From: Periplaneta americana
Lineage: Eukaryota > Arthropoda > Insecta > Blattodea > Blattidae
Assembly: GCF_040183065.1 (NCBI RefSeq)
Contig: NC_091129.1
Coordinates: 192,501 to 256,500, forward strand
Length of the DNA stretch: 64,000 nt
Direction: 5' to 3'
The translations under genes were made by a program, and so were the position numbers. Each line of letters begins with the position of its first letter. Within the stretch, counting starts at the first letter, position 1. Under the pieces are notes generated by a model. That model was not told where the DNA came from and made no database searches. It was given only the letters and a program-made list of their open reading frames with translations. This document shows positions 1 through 11,170 of the stretch, piece after piece.

Positions 1-76
1 CTTTGTTTCTGTAAATACTTGGCTAAAGAAGTGTTAATAATTTCATATGTCCAATAAGTTCAATGCACAAATATGA

Positions 77-172
77 AGATATATACAGGATGGCCCACTT
101 AACGCCGTCACCTGCGATAGCGTGTGAAATATTTCAGATATCCAGAAACCGACAATTACAAGTTAAATTAAA
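77..172 (-). repeat. Diverged interspersed repeat, inverted relative of 2590-2695
   Basis: The reverse complement of this stretch aligns with 2590-2695, sharing blocks such as gaaatattt and ccgacaatta and a terminal tatatacagg motif. It looks like a MITE or LINE-tail fragment. No coding content is seen in 1-285. Confidence 0.5.
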
Positions 173-285
173 TCCAAGGGGACATCTAATATACGTAATG
201 TATTTTTTGTATATGAAATAATTGTCAGAATATTAGGCTTAGTTGGTTTCCTTTTAAATAATGGCTGTTATCTTTTGTATTGCAA

Positions 286-1013
286 ATCCCGAAAAGACAA
301 AGTATATGATTATGTCTCGTGACGAGAATATTGTACGAAATGGAAATATAAAAATTAGAAATTTATCTTTTGAAGAGATGGAGAAGTTCAAATATCTGGG
401 AGCAACAGTAACAAATACAAATGATACTCGGGAGGAAATTAAACAGAGAATAAATATGGGAAATGCCTGTTATTATTCGGTTAAGAAGCTTTTATCATCC
501 AGTCTGCTGTCAAAAAATCTGAAAGTTAGAATTTATAAAACAGTTATATTACCGGATGTTCTTTATGGTTCTGAAACTTGGACTCTCACTTTGAGAGAGG
601 AACATAGGTTAAGGGTGTGTTTGAGAATAAGGTGCTTAGAAAAATATTTGGGGCTAAGAGAGATGAAGTTACAGGAGAATGGAGAAAGTTACACAACACA
701 GAACTGCACGCATTGTATTCACCTGACATAATTAGGAACATTAAATCCAGACATCTGAGATGGGCATGGCATGTAGCACGTATGGGTGAATCCAGAAATG
801 CATATAGAGTGTTAGTTGGGAGGCCGGAGGGAAAAAGACCTTTAGGGAGGCCGAGAAGTAGGTGGGAGGAGAATATTAAAATAGATTTGAGGGAGGAGGG
901 ATATGATGATAGAGAATGTATTAATCTTGCTCAGGGTACGGACCAAAGGCGGGCTTATGTGAGGGCGGTAATGAACCTCCAGGTTCCTTAAAAGCCAGTA
1001 AGTAAGTATGTAA
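286..1013 (+). pseudogene. 5'-truncated non-LTR retrotransposon (RTE-like), RT C-terminal part
   Basis: The translation carries the end of a LINE reverse transcriptase: NPEKTKYMIMSRD, KYLGATVTN, LLSKNLKVRIYKT, a 'VLYG.ETWTL' block, 'HVARMGES' and 'GRPEGKRPLGRPRSRW'. It ends at MNLQVP before a TAAG-rich tail. The frame shifts near 615, so it is dead. It is flanked by gtattgcaa (277-285) and gtactgcaa (1014-1022), a target-site duplication. The related unit at about 38843 has the empty site. The family assignment (RTE/BovB type) is from memory of similar proteins. The start of the duplication unit at 298 lies inside this element. Confidence 0.85.
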
Positions 1014-1022
1014 GTACTGCAA

Positions 1023-1598
1023 ATGTTCCATTTGCTCTGTCTAATAACAACTGATTAATTTACAGACTGTTTGAATGTCACCTAGTAGAGTAAACATAAA
1101 CAATGTCTGACGCAACCTCATCATGTTGACTTAATTGAAGACCGAACACACTATAATACTGTAGGCTACACTACTCAGTACAACCCTTATTTCTTCAGTT
1201 CTGTACTGGACAAGTGAAAGATTAGCCATCGGCGAGAAATGTCATTGCACACCGGAGATTTTGTTTTGTTTTTTGAGAATAATTGTTTATTTTTTAGTCT
1301 ACACTACTTTTATGTCTCACTTCAACATGTGCAACACATACGTAGTATTAAAATGTACCTACAAATTGCGATATAATTGACGCACAAATGTAACCAGATT
1401 TGTCCTCCTCTTATTCGAATCTTGGTCAGACATTGTTAATGTTTACTCTTACCGGTGACATTCAAACAGCCAATAAAGCAGCCATATCTTATTACACAGA
1501 GCTAACGTATCATTTGCAACCCAAAACATAGTTGGTTCCCATTTAAAAAAAGAAAGATGACTCTAATATCTTGAAAATTATATCAGGTACAAAAATTA
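1023..1598. other. Intron-like sequence, no gene seen
   Basis: Shared with unit B (about 6084-6660) and more distantly with 38845-39430. No coding pattern, structured RNA or transposon end was recognised. Confidence 0.6.
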
Positions 1599-1606
1599 CT
1601 TTACAT

Positions 1607-2574
1607 CACAGTGCTGCATTGGAGTTAAATCGCTCACTTGAACTCGGTCGAATGTCGCACCCTCGAGTGAGATAAGATCGGTCGTGATACGCTCGTAATG
1701 AATAGAAGCACAGTACAAGGTCATCTCACCGACATGTGTTATCTTGTATGGAAGGCGACAGATAAGATGCACATATGTTTTGCTCACACGGTAAAAATAA
1801 GGCTTTATTTTCTGCGTTTATGACAAACGTTTAATGGAACGTACCAAAACAGTAACATGAAGTTGTAAATAAAATAGTACGAAAAACTCCGATATATAGT
1901 TATTATTGCCAATTAATAATTATTCAATATTTGATGTACCACATATTATATAATATGATAGGTGCATATAGGCCTATAGTGTTCCGCCTATATACTGCGA
2001 CAATGTAGAAACGTTTTACAAAATATTATTGATATAGTAGTACATTAATAATAATATTAGTACAGAGATAACGTCACAGAAAATATAATAAAACGAATAA
2101 TCATGCGGGACAAATGTACAGACGCAACGATTGATACCTTATTATTAGAGATTATTGTTGTTGCTAGAAAACTTGATACGGTTCTTGCATTATCGTGATT
2201 GTCTTCTTCGTTTATAATAATTACATTTACATACAATAACATCTATCAGAAGAGGCAAAAACAAAATCACTCCCGTGTGGGAGAAAAGAAAAAAAAAACG
2301 TTTACCTACAATATTTATATTACATTTTAAAGCAAGTTCTGTAGTTGTGCTATGGAGAGGTTAGTTAAACACTGCAAAGTTTCGAAATGATAAACATCTA
2401 TGATGTTACTACACAGTTCATCACTGTAACAAGCACGGATGTCTAACGCTCGGCTTATATCGTTCGAGGATTTATCGCTCGCGACAATTTTACCCATCAT
2501 GCATGTGCGCTACCAATCGGATTATGCTATGAACTACTTGGCGCTCGAGCGAAAACGTACGATGCAGACCTCTG
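1607..2574. mobile_element. Non-autonomous hAT-like insertion (968 bp)
   Basis: Flanked by the 8-bp direct repeat ctttacat (1599-1606 and 2575-2582). The related locus near 39430-39445 has a single cttttcat, so it looks like the empty site. The right end reads ...cctctg, whose complement cagagg resembles the hAT CAG-type terminus; the left end begins cacagtgctg. The interior is AT-rich with no transposase. The terminal repeats are weak, so the family call rests mainly on the duplication length and the empty site. Confidence 0.6.
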
Positions 2575-2589
2575 CTTTACATGTATCAG

Positions 2590-2700
2590 ATGTAAGTTAA
2601 TTTAACTTTTAATTGTCGGTTTGTGCATATTTGAAATATTTCAGACGCTATTGGAGGTAAAAAATTAAATGGGACACACTATGTATATACAGGCTGATTA
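2590..2700 (+). repeat. Interspersed repeat related to 77-172
   Basis: Homologous in inverted orientation to 77-172, and in direct orientation to about 7652-7760 and 39460-39570. It includes ttaattgtcggtttgtgcat and a tatatacaggctgatt end. No coding content. Confidence 0.5.
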
Positions 2701-2861
2701 CTAAACGTCGTCTTAGAAGACAGGAGTGTGTTAGAGGATATTGTGTTGCTGAAATTCGAGATAAGAACCGTCATTTTATGATGATTAGGTACGGACATAT
2801 TAGGGGCAATACTCAAAATCAAATGGAGTATTAGTTACTTTCGTCCCACAGCCTGTAGTAC

Positions 2862-3146
2862 TTGGAGTTAAATGTCAAAAACACAATAACTATGTGATGT
2901 GTGCGACGTGTACCTGTCTGTCCCTGATATGATCGGAATTCTTCGTTTAATGGCAAGAACTGCGAAGAAAATAACAGTAGTCTAGTTGGTTTGTTTTCAA
3001 GTACTGCACAGTGAGTTCTCTGTACAATAACACTGTTTAAGCTCGCATTACTTGTCTGTCTCTGAAATGATCGGAATTCTTCGTTTAATCGCAAGAACTG
3101 CGAAGAAAATAACAATAGGCTAGTTGGTTTGTTTTCAAGTACTGTA
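2862..3146. repeat. 138-bp tandem repeat, about two copies
   Basis: Repeat unit marked by ttttcaagtactg, atgatcggaattcttcgttt and gaagaaaataacagta. Successive tcaagta marks are 138 bp apart. The array is interrupted at its right edge by the mariner-like element at 3147. Confidence 0.85.
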
Positions 3147-3635
3147 CAGTAAGGTGCGTAAGTCTCGTCACCCCCACCAACTTATTTGTATGTTGCTGTG
3201 CATCCATTTTTATTATGTTGCAATGGTTGATACTTTACGTTCCAGCTTGTTTAGTGATCCAGAACATCACTATGGGCACCATCATTGTCGCTGCACAAAA
3301 TGATGAGGCGCCATGTCCTGTGCGAAATTTGAAAATTCGTTGTGATTTCCCTGAATGCCTCCCTCACAGCTTGCTTCAAATCTTGAATTGTCTGGTATCC
3401 ATGTTTCGAGACATGCTGCTTAATTATTCCCCAAAGGGAAATCACACGCCTTTGCTGCGGAAAATTTCACACAGGACTTGGCGCCGCATCACATGCTCCG
3501 TAATAATGAAGGTCCACATATTATGCTCTGCATCACCCAACAAGCTGAAATGTCACACATCTGCTATGATATGTTCAAAATGGATGCAAATCAACATACA
3601 AACAAAGGGGTTGACAATACTTTCGGACCTATCTG
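3147..3635 (-). mobile_element. Tc1/mariner-type element remnant with transposase C-terminus
   Basis: Flanked by TA dinucleotides inside a split tctgtacagtg target. The ends are imperfect inverted repeats of about 50 bp (cagtaaggtgcg against cagataggtccg, both running into tttgtatgttg). On the minus strand 3445-3251 reads LWGIIKQHVSKHG, then DLKQAVREAFREIT, and ends GAHSDVLDH. This is the usual tail of IS630/Tc1/mariner transposases. The catalytic part is missing, so it is non-functional. The related 41130 locus lacks it. Confidence 0.75.
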
Positions 3636-3639
3636 TACA

Positions 3640-4242
3640 GTGAGTTCTCTGTCCACTGTGACAGTTTAAACTGGCATTACAATACGTATGTGTTTGTCAT
3701 TCTGAAGTAAGGTAAGCACGTGATGTTTACATTGCCTACGTCAAACTGGCGCCGGTTTTCAATGTGTGGTGCGCGAGTCGCCCGTTGTACGGCCTAGCAA
3801 ACCTGTGTGCGTCATGCTTGGAGTAAGGAAGTGTAATTTGGAAGTGCGGGATGTTTGATATGGACAAGTCGGAGTCACAGTCTGAACTGAAATCTTGCAT
3901 ACAAAAGTGTTTAACACGGAAATAATATTTGGCCCGAAAGACAATCGGGAAACATTGCAAGATAGGTATTGGTTCCTATCTTATTTATGCATGTTTTGAT
4001 GTGGTCTATTACGCCCTGGTCTTCGAAGACGGCATTTAGTATTCATCCTGTATGTATATGTTATATGTGTAGATCTAAGATTTCGTGGCAGTTATTCTGA
4101 CGAACATGTCAGCAGCCTACATTGTTTCCTTGGTTTGCTGTCATTGGCATTAGTAATAAATCAGAAGGTACTGCTGACAATTACCGACGCAGTGCTATGT
4201 TTTTAACATGATTTTTTAATAGTTTCTTTTTACCTTTTCCAG
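3640..4242 (+). other. Conserved leader of 'a' cassette (intron)
   Basis: A block including gtcggagtcacagtctgaact, then ...cattgtttccttgg, then aattaccgacgcagt, precedes every 45-nt exon except a3. It is nearly identical to 15640-16249 and recurs before a4-a7. It ends in the polypyrimidine tract and AG at 4241-4242. No coding content is recognised. Confidence 0.7.
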
Positions 4243-4290
4243 CGCAAGTTGCACCGTGTGTGGGCTCAGACAAACGTCTTCACCCCTGAG
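4243..4290 (+). CDS. Candidate micro-exon a1 (48 nt), unknown gene
   Basis: It lies between ccttttccag and gtaactatat, is 48 nt long and is open in phase 0, reading RKLHRVWAQTNVFTPE. It belongs to a class of seven short exons. Six of these share the pattern x-x-[LI]-H-R-x(4)-[TI]-N-[LVI]-[LF]; the rest of the sequence varies freely. The donor is shifted three bases relative to the other members, adding one codon. Compared with a2 in the duplicated unit, 14 of 45 aligned exon bases differ, while about 185 bases of upstream intron differ at roughly 3 sites. Function is not recognised. Exon status is inferred from splice signals, symmetry and the shared pattern; no transcript evidence is available. 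Confidence 0.6.
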
Positions 4291-5040
4291 GTAACTATAT
4301 GTGTATAATATATTATATTACTCAGATGATCTTCCTTAATATTAGTACCACTGGATCCCATATCTAATGTGTTTATTGAACAAAATTCGAGAATTGATTT
4401 CATTTTAGAACACAAGTGTTGATACCGGTTTCGGACTATATGCCTTACTTTAAAAATATTAATTTTGTTCAATCTGCACAATGGATACGAGTAATTGTCT
4501 CTTTATGCTCGACCATGCCGAAATGTACTAATTATACACCTGGTAGCGGTCCTTTAATGCATGTCATTAAAGTACACTACTCAGCCAATGACAAGTCAGC
4601 TTACAGGTGTTCAGCCAATGAATAGTCAGCTTTGTACCGTTATAAAACCGCAAGTATCGATTATTCTCGGATATGCAGTCGAAAGAGAATTAGCGAAAAG
4701 TCACGGAGGCTGGAAATGCAATACTGTCGCAGAAGGTTATGTTCTGTTACTATAATAATTAGCGTAAATTGTAAATAATATTCAAGTAAATTCAATTTGT
4801 CATCTCGTTTTTCAATGTCGAATTCAATAATCAAGGTTATATCAAGTTTAACGGAATTACATCAAGGTCAGTGACATTATTGTTCTTCGGAAAAAAATCA
4901 ATAATTTCGCGTTTGCGCACATCTCACAATTCACGACCTAGAACAAGGTCACTTCCGATCCTGTCAGATACAAATAAAATGTATACATCTGAATAATTTC
5001 AAGTTAGAAATATGGTCGAGCATGAAAAGTCGTATGAAAC
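4291..5040 (+). other. Downstream part of 'a' cassette (intron) with conserved block
   Basis: The intron continues with cttccttaatattagtacc. About 115-130 nt after the exon comes tttcattttag followed by a conserved block (gttgataccgg, ttcggactatatgcctta). That block recurs after a2 and a4-a7, and in diverged form at 29181. It could be a second acceptor or terminal exon, but the frame closes quickly. Otherwise no gene is seen. Confidence 0.55.
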
Positions 5041-5043
5041 TTG

Positions 5044-5142
5044 CCTATAATGGTAATTAAGACGCTCGTATGAATATTACGAAACGAGCTTGCGCTCGTT
5101 TCATAAACATCCATGCTTGCGTCTTAATTACTATTATTATAG
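5044..5142. repeat. Foldback palindrome (about 100 bp)
   Basis: Outer arms (cctataatggtaattaagac and gtcttaattactatta) are complementary, and an inner hairpin reads gaaacgagc/gctcgtttc. The same structure is at 17036-17134 in unit B. It is a foldback MITE or hairpin-forming repeat. Confidence 0.6.
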
Positions 5143-5358
5143 GCTCGTTGCATAATGTACTATTTTTATCCACCTCTCTTAATTCATAATCATTCATAGG
5201 CACATGTCATATTTCCGTCAGATGGACTTTGTTATTCGCGTCCATTTTCGATAATTGAATTATGTTTTGTGAAAAGGTATGTGACAGCAGTTTTCATAGA
5301 AATCCTCTAGGGCAAGGATAAGACGATGTTAGCTCCCAATCATTGTAGAAAACATCGA

Positions 5359-6074
5359 CAAAGTATATGATTATGTCCCGTGACGAGAATATTGTACGAA
5401 ATGGAAATTAAAAAATTAGAAATTTATCTTTTGAAAAGGTAGAGAAGTTCAAATATCTGGGAGCAACAGTAACAAATACAAATGATACTCGGGAGGAAAT
5501 TAAACACAGAATAAATATGGGAAATGCCTGTTATTATTCGGTTGAGAAGCTTTTATCATCCAGTCTGCTGTCAAAAAATCTGAAAGTTAGAATTTATAAA
5601 ACAGTTATATTACCGGTTGTTCTTTATGGTTGTGAAACTTGGACTCTCACTCTGAGAGAGGAACATAGGTTAAGGGTGTTTGAAATTAAGGTGCTTAGAA
5701 AAATATTTGGGACTAAGAGAGATGAAGTGACAGGAGAATGGAGAAAGTTACACAACACAGAACTGCACACATTGTATTCTTCATCTGACATAATTAGGAA
5801 CATTAAATCCAGACATCTGAGATGGGCATGGCATGTAGCACGTATGGGTGAATCCAGAAATGCATATAGAGTGTTAGTTGGGAGGCCGGAGGGGAAAAGA
5901 CCTTTAGGGAGGCCGAGAAGTAGATGGGAGGAGAATATTAAAATAGATTTGAGGGAGGTGGGATATGATGATAGAGAATATATTAATCTTGCTCAGGGTA
6001 CGGACCAAAGGCGGGCTTATGTGAGGGCGGTAATGAACCTCCAGGTTCCTTAAAAGCCAGTAAGTAAGTATGTA
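5359..6074 (+). pseudogene. LINE RT C-terminal fragment, copy in unit B
   Basis: Duplicate of the LINE at 286-1013, but beginning 12 bases inside it because the duplication breakpoint cut it. From 5517 one frame runs without interruption through MGNACYYSVEKLL, VVLYGCETWTL, RKIFGTKRDEVTGEW and GRPEGKRPLGRPRSRW to MNLQVP. The frameshift seen in copy A is therefore younger than the duplication. It has no endonuclease or catalytic RT core, so it is not functional. Confidence 0.85.
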
Positions 6075-6668
6075 AGTATTGCAAATGTTCCATTAACTCT
6101 GTCTAATAACAACTGATTAATTTACAGACTGTTTGAATGTCACCTAGTAGAGTAAACATAAACAATGTCTGACGCAACCTCATCATGTTGACTTAATTGA
6201 AGACCGAACACACTATAATACTGTAGGCTACACTACTCAGTACAACCCTTATTTCTTCAGTTCTGTACTGGACAAGTGAAAGATTAGCCATCGGCGAGAA
6301 ATGTCATTGCACACCGGAGATTTTGTTTTGTTTTTTGAGAATAATTGTTTATTTTTTAGTCTACACTACTTTTATGTCTCACTTCAACATGTGCAACACA
6401 TACGTAGTATTAAAATGTACCTACAAATTGCGATATAATTGACGCACAAATGTAACCAGATTTGTCCTCCTCTTATTCGAATCTTGGTCAGACATTGTTA
6501 ATGTTTACTCTTACCGGTGACATTCAAACAGCCAATAAAGCAGCCATATCTTATTACACAGAGCTAACGTATCATTTGCAACCCAAAACATAGTTGGTTC
6601 CCATTTAAAAAAAGAAAGATGACTCTAATATCTTGAAAATTATATCAGGTACAAAAATTACTTTACAT

Positions 6669-7636
6669 CACAGTGCTGCATTGGAGTTAAATCGCTCACT
6701 TGAACTCGGTCGAATGTCGCACCCTCGAGTGAGATAAGATCGGTCGTGATACGCTCGTAATGAATAGAAGCACAGTACAAGGTCATCTCACCGACATGTG
6801 TTATCTTGTATGGAAGGCGACAGATAAGATGCACATATGTTTTGCTCACACGGTAAAAATAAGGCTTTATTTTCTGCGTTTATGACAAACGTTTAATGGA
6901 ACGTACCAAAACAGTAACATGAAGTTGTAAATAAAATAGTACGAAAAACTCCGATATATAGTTATTATTGCCAATTAATAATTATTCAATATTTGATGTA
7001 CCACATATTATATAATATGATAGGTGCATATAGGCCTATAGTGTTCCGCCTATATACTGCGACAATGTAGAAACGTTTTACAAAATATTATTGATATAGT
7101 AGTACATTAATAATAATATTAGTACAGAGATAACGTCACAGAAAATATAATAAAACGAATAATCATGCGGGACAAATGTACAGACGCAACGATTGATACC
7201 TTATTATTAGAGATTATTGTTGTTGCTAGAAAACTTGATACGGTTCTTGCATTATCGTGATTGTCTTCTTCGTTTATAATAATTACATTTACATACAATA
7301 ACATCTATCAGAAGAGGCAAAAACAAAATCACTCCCGTGTGGGAGAAAAGAAAAAAAAAACGTTTACCTACAATATTTATATTACATTTTAAAGCAAGTT
7401 CTGTAGTTGTGCTATGGAGAGGTTAGTTAAACACTGCAAAGTTTCGAAATGATAAACATCTATGATGTTACTACACAGTTCATCACTGTAACAAGCACGG
7501 ATGTCTAACGCTCGGCTTATGTCGTTCGAGGATTTATCGCTCGCGACAATTTTACCCATCATGCATGTGCGCTACCTATCGGATTATGCTATGAACTACT
7601 TGGCGCTCGAGCGAAAACCTACGATGCAGACCTCTG
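6669..7636. mobile_element. Non-autonomous hAT-like insertion, copy in unit B
   Basis: Duplicate of 1607-2574 with the same ctttacat flanks (6661-6668 and 7637-7644). It was present before the A/B duplication. No coding content. Confidence 0.6.
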
Positions 7637-7924
7637 CTTTACATGTATCAGATGTAAGTTAATTTAACTTTTAATTGTCGGTTTGTGCATATTTGAAATA
7701 TTTCAGACGCTATTGGAGGTAAAAAATTAAATGGGACACACTATGTATATACAGGCTGATTACTAAACGTCGTCTTGGAAGACAGGAGTGTGTTAGAGGA
7801 TATTGTGTTGCTGAAATTCGAGATAAGAACCGTCATTTTATGATGATTAGTTACGGACATATTAGGGGCAATACTCAAAATCAAATGGAGTATTAGTTAC
7901 TTTCGTCCCACAGCCTGTAGTATT

Positions 7925-8735
7925 TGGAGTTAAATGTCAAAAACACAATAACTATGTGATGTGTGCGACGTGTACCTGTCTGTCCCTGATATGATCGGAA
8001 TTCTTCGTTTAGGCGTAAGAACTGCGAAGAAAATAACTGTAGTTGGTTTGTTTTCAAGTACTGTACAGTGCGTTCTCTGTGCAATATCACTGTTTAAACT
8101 CGCATTACCTGTCTGTCTCTGAAATGATCGGAATTCTTCGTTTAATGGCAAGAACTGCGAAGAAAATAACAGTATGCTGGTTGGTTTGTTTTCAAGTACT
8201 GTACAGTGAGTTCTCTGTGCAATATCACTGTTTAAACTCGCATTACATATCTGTCTCTGAAATGATCGGAATTCTTCGTTTAAGCGCAAGAACTGCTAAG
8301 AAAATAACAGTAGGCTAGTTGGTTTGTTTTCAAGTAATGTACAGTGAGTTCTCTGTGCAATATCACTGTTTAAACTCGCATTACATATCTGTCTCTGAAA
8401 TGATCGGAATTCTTCGTTTAAGCGCAAGAACTGCTAAGAAAATAACAGTAGGCTAGTTGGTTTGTTTTCAAGTACTGTACAGTGAGTTCTCTGTGCAATA
8501 TCACTGTTTAAACTCGCATTACATATCTGTCTCTGAAATGATCGGAATTCTTCGTTTAAGCGCAAGAACTGCTAAGAAAATAACAGTAGGCTAGTTGGTT
8601 TGTTTTCAAGTACTGTACAGTGGGTTCTCTGTGCAATATCACTTTTTAAGCTCGCATTACTTGTCTGTGTCTGAAATGATCGGAATTCTTCGTTTAATCG
8701 CAAGAACTGCGAAGAAAATAACAGTAGTTTAGTTG
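7925..8735. repeat. 138-bp tandem repeat, about six copies
   Basis: tcaagta marks fall at 8054, 8192, 8330, 8468 and 8606, exactly 138 apart. Neighbouring units are almost identical. The array continues on the other side of the composite insertion, so unit B holds about eight copies against two in A and one in the third unit. Confidence 0.9.
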
Positions 8736-9085
8736 TAGAAAAGTTTTCCGGGCTATGAGGCCGTGGTCTGTTGGTTGTGAGACCAAAAGTTTCGTTCACT
8801 GCTGCGGTGAACATCTTCAGTGGTGTCTATTGCTGGTGCGGCTGGTTCTACTGCGTGTGCCGATTACAGTCCGCGCTGAGTGAATGAGTGGGGGGAAGTG
8901 GGAGGATAAACTTTAAAGATACGTGAAAACACGTCCTTGCAAGGGGGGAGTTGGGGCTGTGAAAAACTGAATATGTGAGCTCCAAGGCTCTTGGCCACTT
9001 GTCTCACTTCGGGTTTCGCCGCCCCAGTGAAGGAGCGCTAGAAATTTCCAGTGGGTAAGCCGAAAATGGACGTAACTGATTAGCT
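8736..9085 (+). repeat. Left long inverted arm of composite insertion
   Basis: Runs tagaaaagttttccgggc, ...ccgtggtctgttggttgtga, ...gttcactgctgcggtgaaca and on to tggacgtaac. It matches the complement of 14440-14786. The outermost 42 bases of the right arm are absent here. Confidence 0.8.
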
Positions 9086-9229
9086 ACAACATACGGGGGG
9101 GGAGGAGCGGCAGAAGTACAGCGACCTGATCCGGAGGAGAGACGCGATGGAGGAGAAGTCTAGGCACGAAACGGTGATAGCCAGTTTGGCTGTTTGAAGA
9201 TTCGAACGCGTAGGTATTAATCTTACAAT

Positions 9230-9283
9230 AGCCAATTGGCTCTTTGATGATTTTTCTCAGATCAGGAGACCAGCCAATTGGCT
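9230..9283. repeat. Pair of 12-bp palindromes AGCCAATTGGCT (left)
   Basis: Perfect palindromes at 9230-9241 and 9272-9283, both followed by ctttg. Related copies are at 13976-13987 (identical) and 14027-14038 (one base different), downstream of the jockey ORF. Role unknown. Confidence 0.7.
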
Positions 9284-9397
9284 CTTTGGTGACTCCAGTG
9301 ATCTGTACAAGGGGACGATTGAATTCTGTTAGGGCCCGAGTTCGATGTGAATAATCATTAATTTTGAGCCGTCACCAATGTCTGGGGAAGTGAATGC

Positions 9398-9484
9398 AGG
9401 TCCGTGGCCCATTTCTTTTAGGGCTCATCCCGACATTTGTCTTAACGCCTTAGGAAAACCACGGAAAAACCTTAGGCAGGATGA
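9398..9484 (+). repeat. Inner inverted repeat, left copy
   Basis: Reads aggtccgtggcccatttctt through cttaggcaggatga and is complementary to 14060-14144 with few differences. It contains an accacgg/ccgtgg core. It may be the 3' end of a LINE family present in opposite orientation. The 9485-9853 stretch beside it shows nothing recognisable. Confidence 0.75.
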
Positions 9485-9853
9485 TACAGTCTGCGCTGGC
9501 TGCATCGTTGTATATATACTGTTGTCACGCCAGGAGAAGGCGGCTGAAGTACTTAGACGGGGCGGAGGGGAAACAGTCGCGCATGCGCAGCGCGCTGTTC
9601 ACTGCAATATTCCTGTTTCACAAACATCTACTACATGTGTCTGTGAGTCTTTGCGACTTTGTGAAAATAATAGTGCGGTTTTTATTGTAGTGTTTTATTA
9701 GTTTCAACAAGACAATTGTTTTCAGTATACCGCAAATCTTTGTATTGCTTTAGTTATCCTTTGCTTTTCGTGTTAATAATAATATAGTTAATAGAATTTA
9801 TGTTATTGTATACTGTTATTTAGGTTTATAGCAGTTTTTTGTTTATTGTAAAT

Positions 9854-10940
9854 ATGTCGACAAAGAGGAAACAAGGATTGGCAATCTATAGCGAAGAAAG
9901 AAATATTATTAGAAGTACAAAATAATTCTGCGATGAAGAAAAAGAACAACAGTGCCTTTGCATTCCTCTTACGAAACCTACGGCAAAGGTAGAAAAGTAC
10001 TCTAATGTATCCACAAGAACAATACAGCGTATAAGGAATGAAATGAAAGACTGCACAGAAGAAAGTGCGTTGTCGACACCTGAGGGAGAAAAAAAAAACG
10101 GAAACTTCCAGACTAGCGAAACGCAAATGTAGATGACTTCGACGGGAGATTGACAAAAAGATATAATTGAGAATTTTTATTTGAAAAAGAAAGAGGGCCA
10201 CCGGCGTAGCTCAGGAGGTAGCGCGTATGCCTGCTGATCTGCAGTTGCGCTCGGGAGTGAGTGCGATTCCCGCTTGCGCTGACTACCTGGTTGGGTTTTT
10301 TCCGAGGTTTTCCCAAGAGAATGTCAGATAATCTATGGCGAATCCTTGGTTTCATTTCGCCAAATACCATCTCGCCATCATCAATTCAATCGACACTGAA
10401 GAAGCTAGTATCTATTACAGTGTCGTTAAATAACAAGTAAAAAAAATAGTACCAAGCTGCAACAAACTTCTACCCTTTTACAAGAGAAAATTGATTTGAA
10501 ATGAAAGACAACATTAAGACGAATATTGAAGAAGAAGGATTTGTGGTGGAAGAAGTGTGCAGGAAAAAAATATAGGAAAACACTGTAAATTACAATACGT
10601 TAAGATATCTACAGCAAATAAGAAAGCTTAGGAAAGTGGAAAAACCGATTTTGTATCTGGACGAAATGCGGATAGATAGGTCTACCAATTTAGCGTTTCC
10701 CAAGTGCTGGCACGATAAAAATGTTACGGGAGTTTTGACTACCATAAATGTGTCCAGAACACTCATTGTTGTCCATCAGGATGGGGGCGGTGGGGCTAAT
10801 GGCTTTGTTGAGAGATTCGAATTAATATACACGGCTGGAACATAAACAGACGATTGTCATGGACAGATCATACTCCAGCAATTTTGAAAAATGTGATGAT
10901 AGTCATAGCAACAATATTTCATGTCTGACTCCGTTCCCTT
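9854..10940 (+). pseudogene. IS630/Tc1-like transposase relic, interrupted by a SINE
   Basis: Starts MSTKRKQGLAIYSEERNI at 9854. It continues with a helix-turn-helix-like piece (NVSTRTIQRIRNEMK) and, after the SINE at 10198-10442, PSCNKLLPLLQEKIDLK. The DDE part follows: KPILYLDEMRID (10636 onward), KCWHDKNVTGVLTT, TLIVVHQDGG and ANGFVERFELIYTAGT. This order matches a common arthropod IS630-type transposase with the first Asp in YLDE. Several stops and frameshifts are present and the C-terminal Asp/Glu region is not recognisable, so it is inactive. Confidence 0.75.
10198..10442 (+). repeat. tRNA-derived SINE, family 1
   Basis: The head ccggcgtagctcaggaggta resembles an A box and the gagtgcgattcccgc region a degenerate B box. 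The body contains ctacctggttgggtttt and atggcgaatccttgg, and the 3' end is gtcgttaaataa followed by an A-rich tail. Minus-strand relatives are at 25822, 49408 and 62498. It interrupts the transposase relic. Confidence 0.85.
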
Positions 10941-11042
10941 GTAGCCAAGTAAGCGGACCGAAGTTTTCAGGTCAGAGTGTAGCGTAAAATTCCCCCGTCC
11001 CGCCTATCTACTCTCCGCGCCAACTCGTAGCGCGAAGACAGT

Positions 11043-11161
11043 AGTGCGGGAAGGGGGGGGGCTTGCTGTTGTCGCCTCGGTCCACGCTCGAGTGTGCTTC
11101 GCGGGCGGGTTTGCTGTTTTCCACGCGCTCCGCGTCCGCTAGCCCCCCCCCTTCCCGCACT
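11043..11161. repeat. GC-rich perfect inverted repeat before the jockey ORF
   Basis: 21-nt arms, agtgcgggaa then nine G then ct (11043-11063), and the exact complement at 11141-11161, enclose 77 GC-rich bases. This is very unlike the AT-rich surroundings. It ends 9 bases before the first jockey-like ATG, so it may be a foreign 5' addition or a foldback insertion at the truncation point. Confidence 0.75.
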
Positions 11162-11170
11162 ATATATACA

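Larger units (their letters stand above)
298..5358. repeat. Segmental tandem duplication, unit A
   Basis: This 5.06-kb block is repeated directly as unit B from 5359 with offset 5061-5062 as far as the 138-bp repeats, and near 12,000 after B's large insertion. The right end of A (aaaacatcga at 5358) joins directly to the LINE-internal start of B (caaagtatat). At the right end of B the same aaaacatcga is followed by ccttgatcac. The two edges share only GAC. Unit A carries one LINE fragment, a hAT-like insertion, two 138-bp repeats, a mariner-like fragment, micro-exon a1 and a palindrome. Confidence 0.9.

Noticed and set aside
1596-1787. Identical 63-codon minus-strand frames at 1596 and 6658
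   Set aside because: Their identity only reflects the A/B duplication; they lie in a non-coding hAT-like insertion.
3706-3720. Donor-like gtaagc after gaagtaag, also at 15709 and 41206
   Set aside because: No acceptor at a sensible distance and the interval has no open conserved frame.
4416-4625. 69-codon frame after a1 (and 16424-16693)
   Set aside because: It overlaps the conserved post-exon block, but its 3' half changes by indels between units A and B and no start context or similarity supports it.
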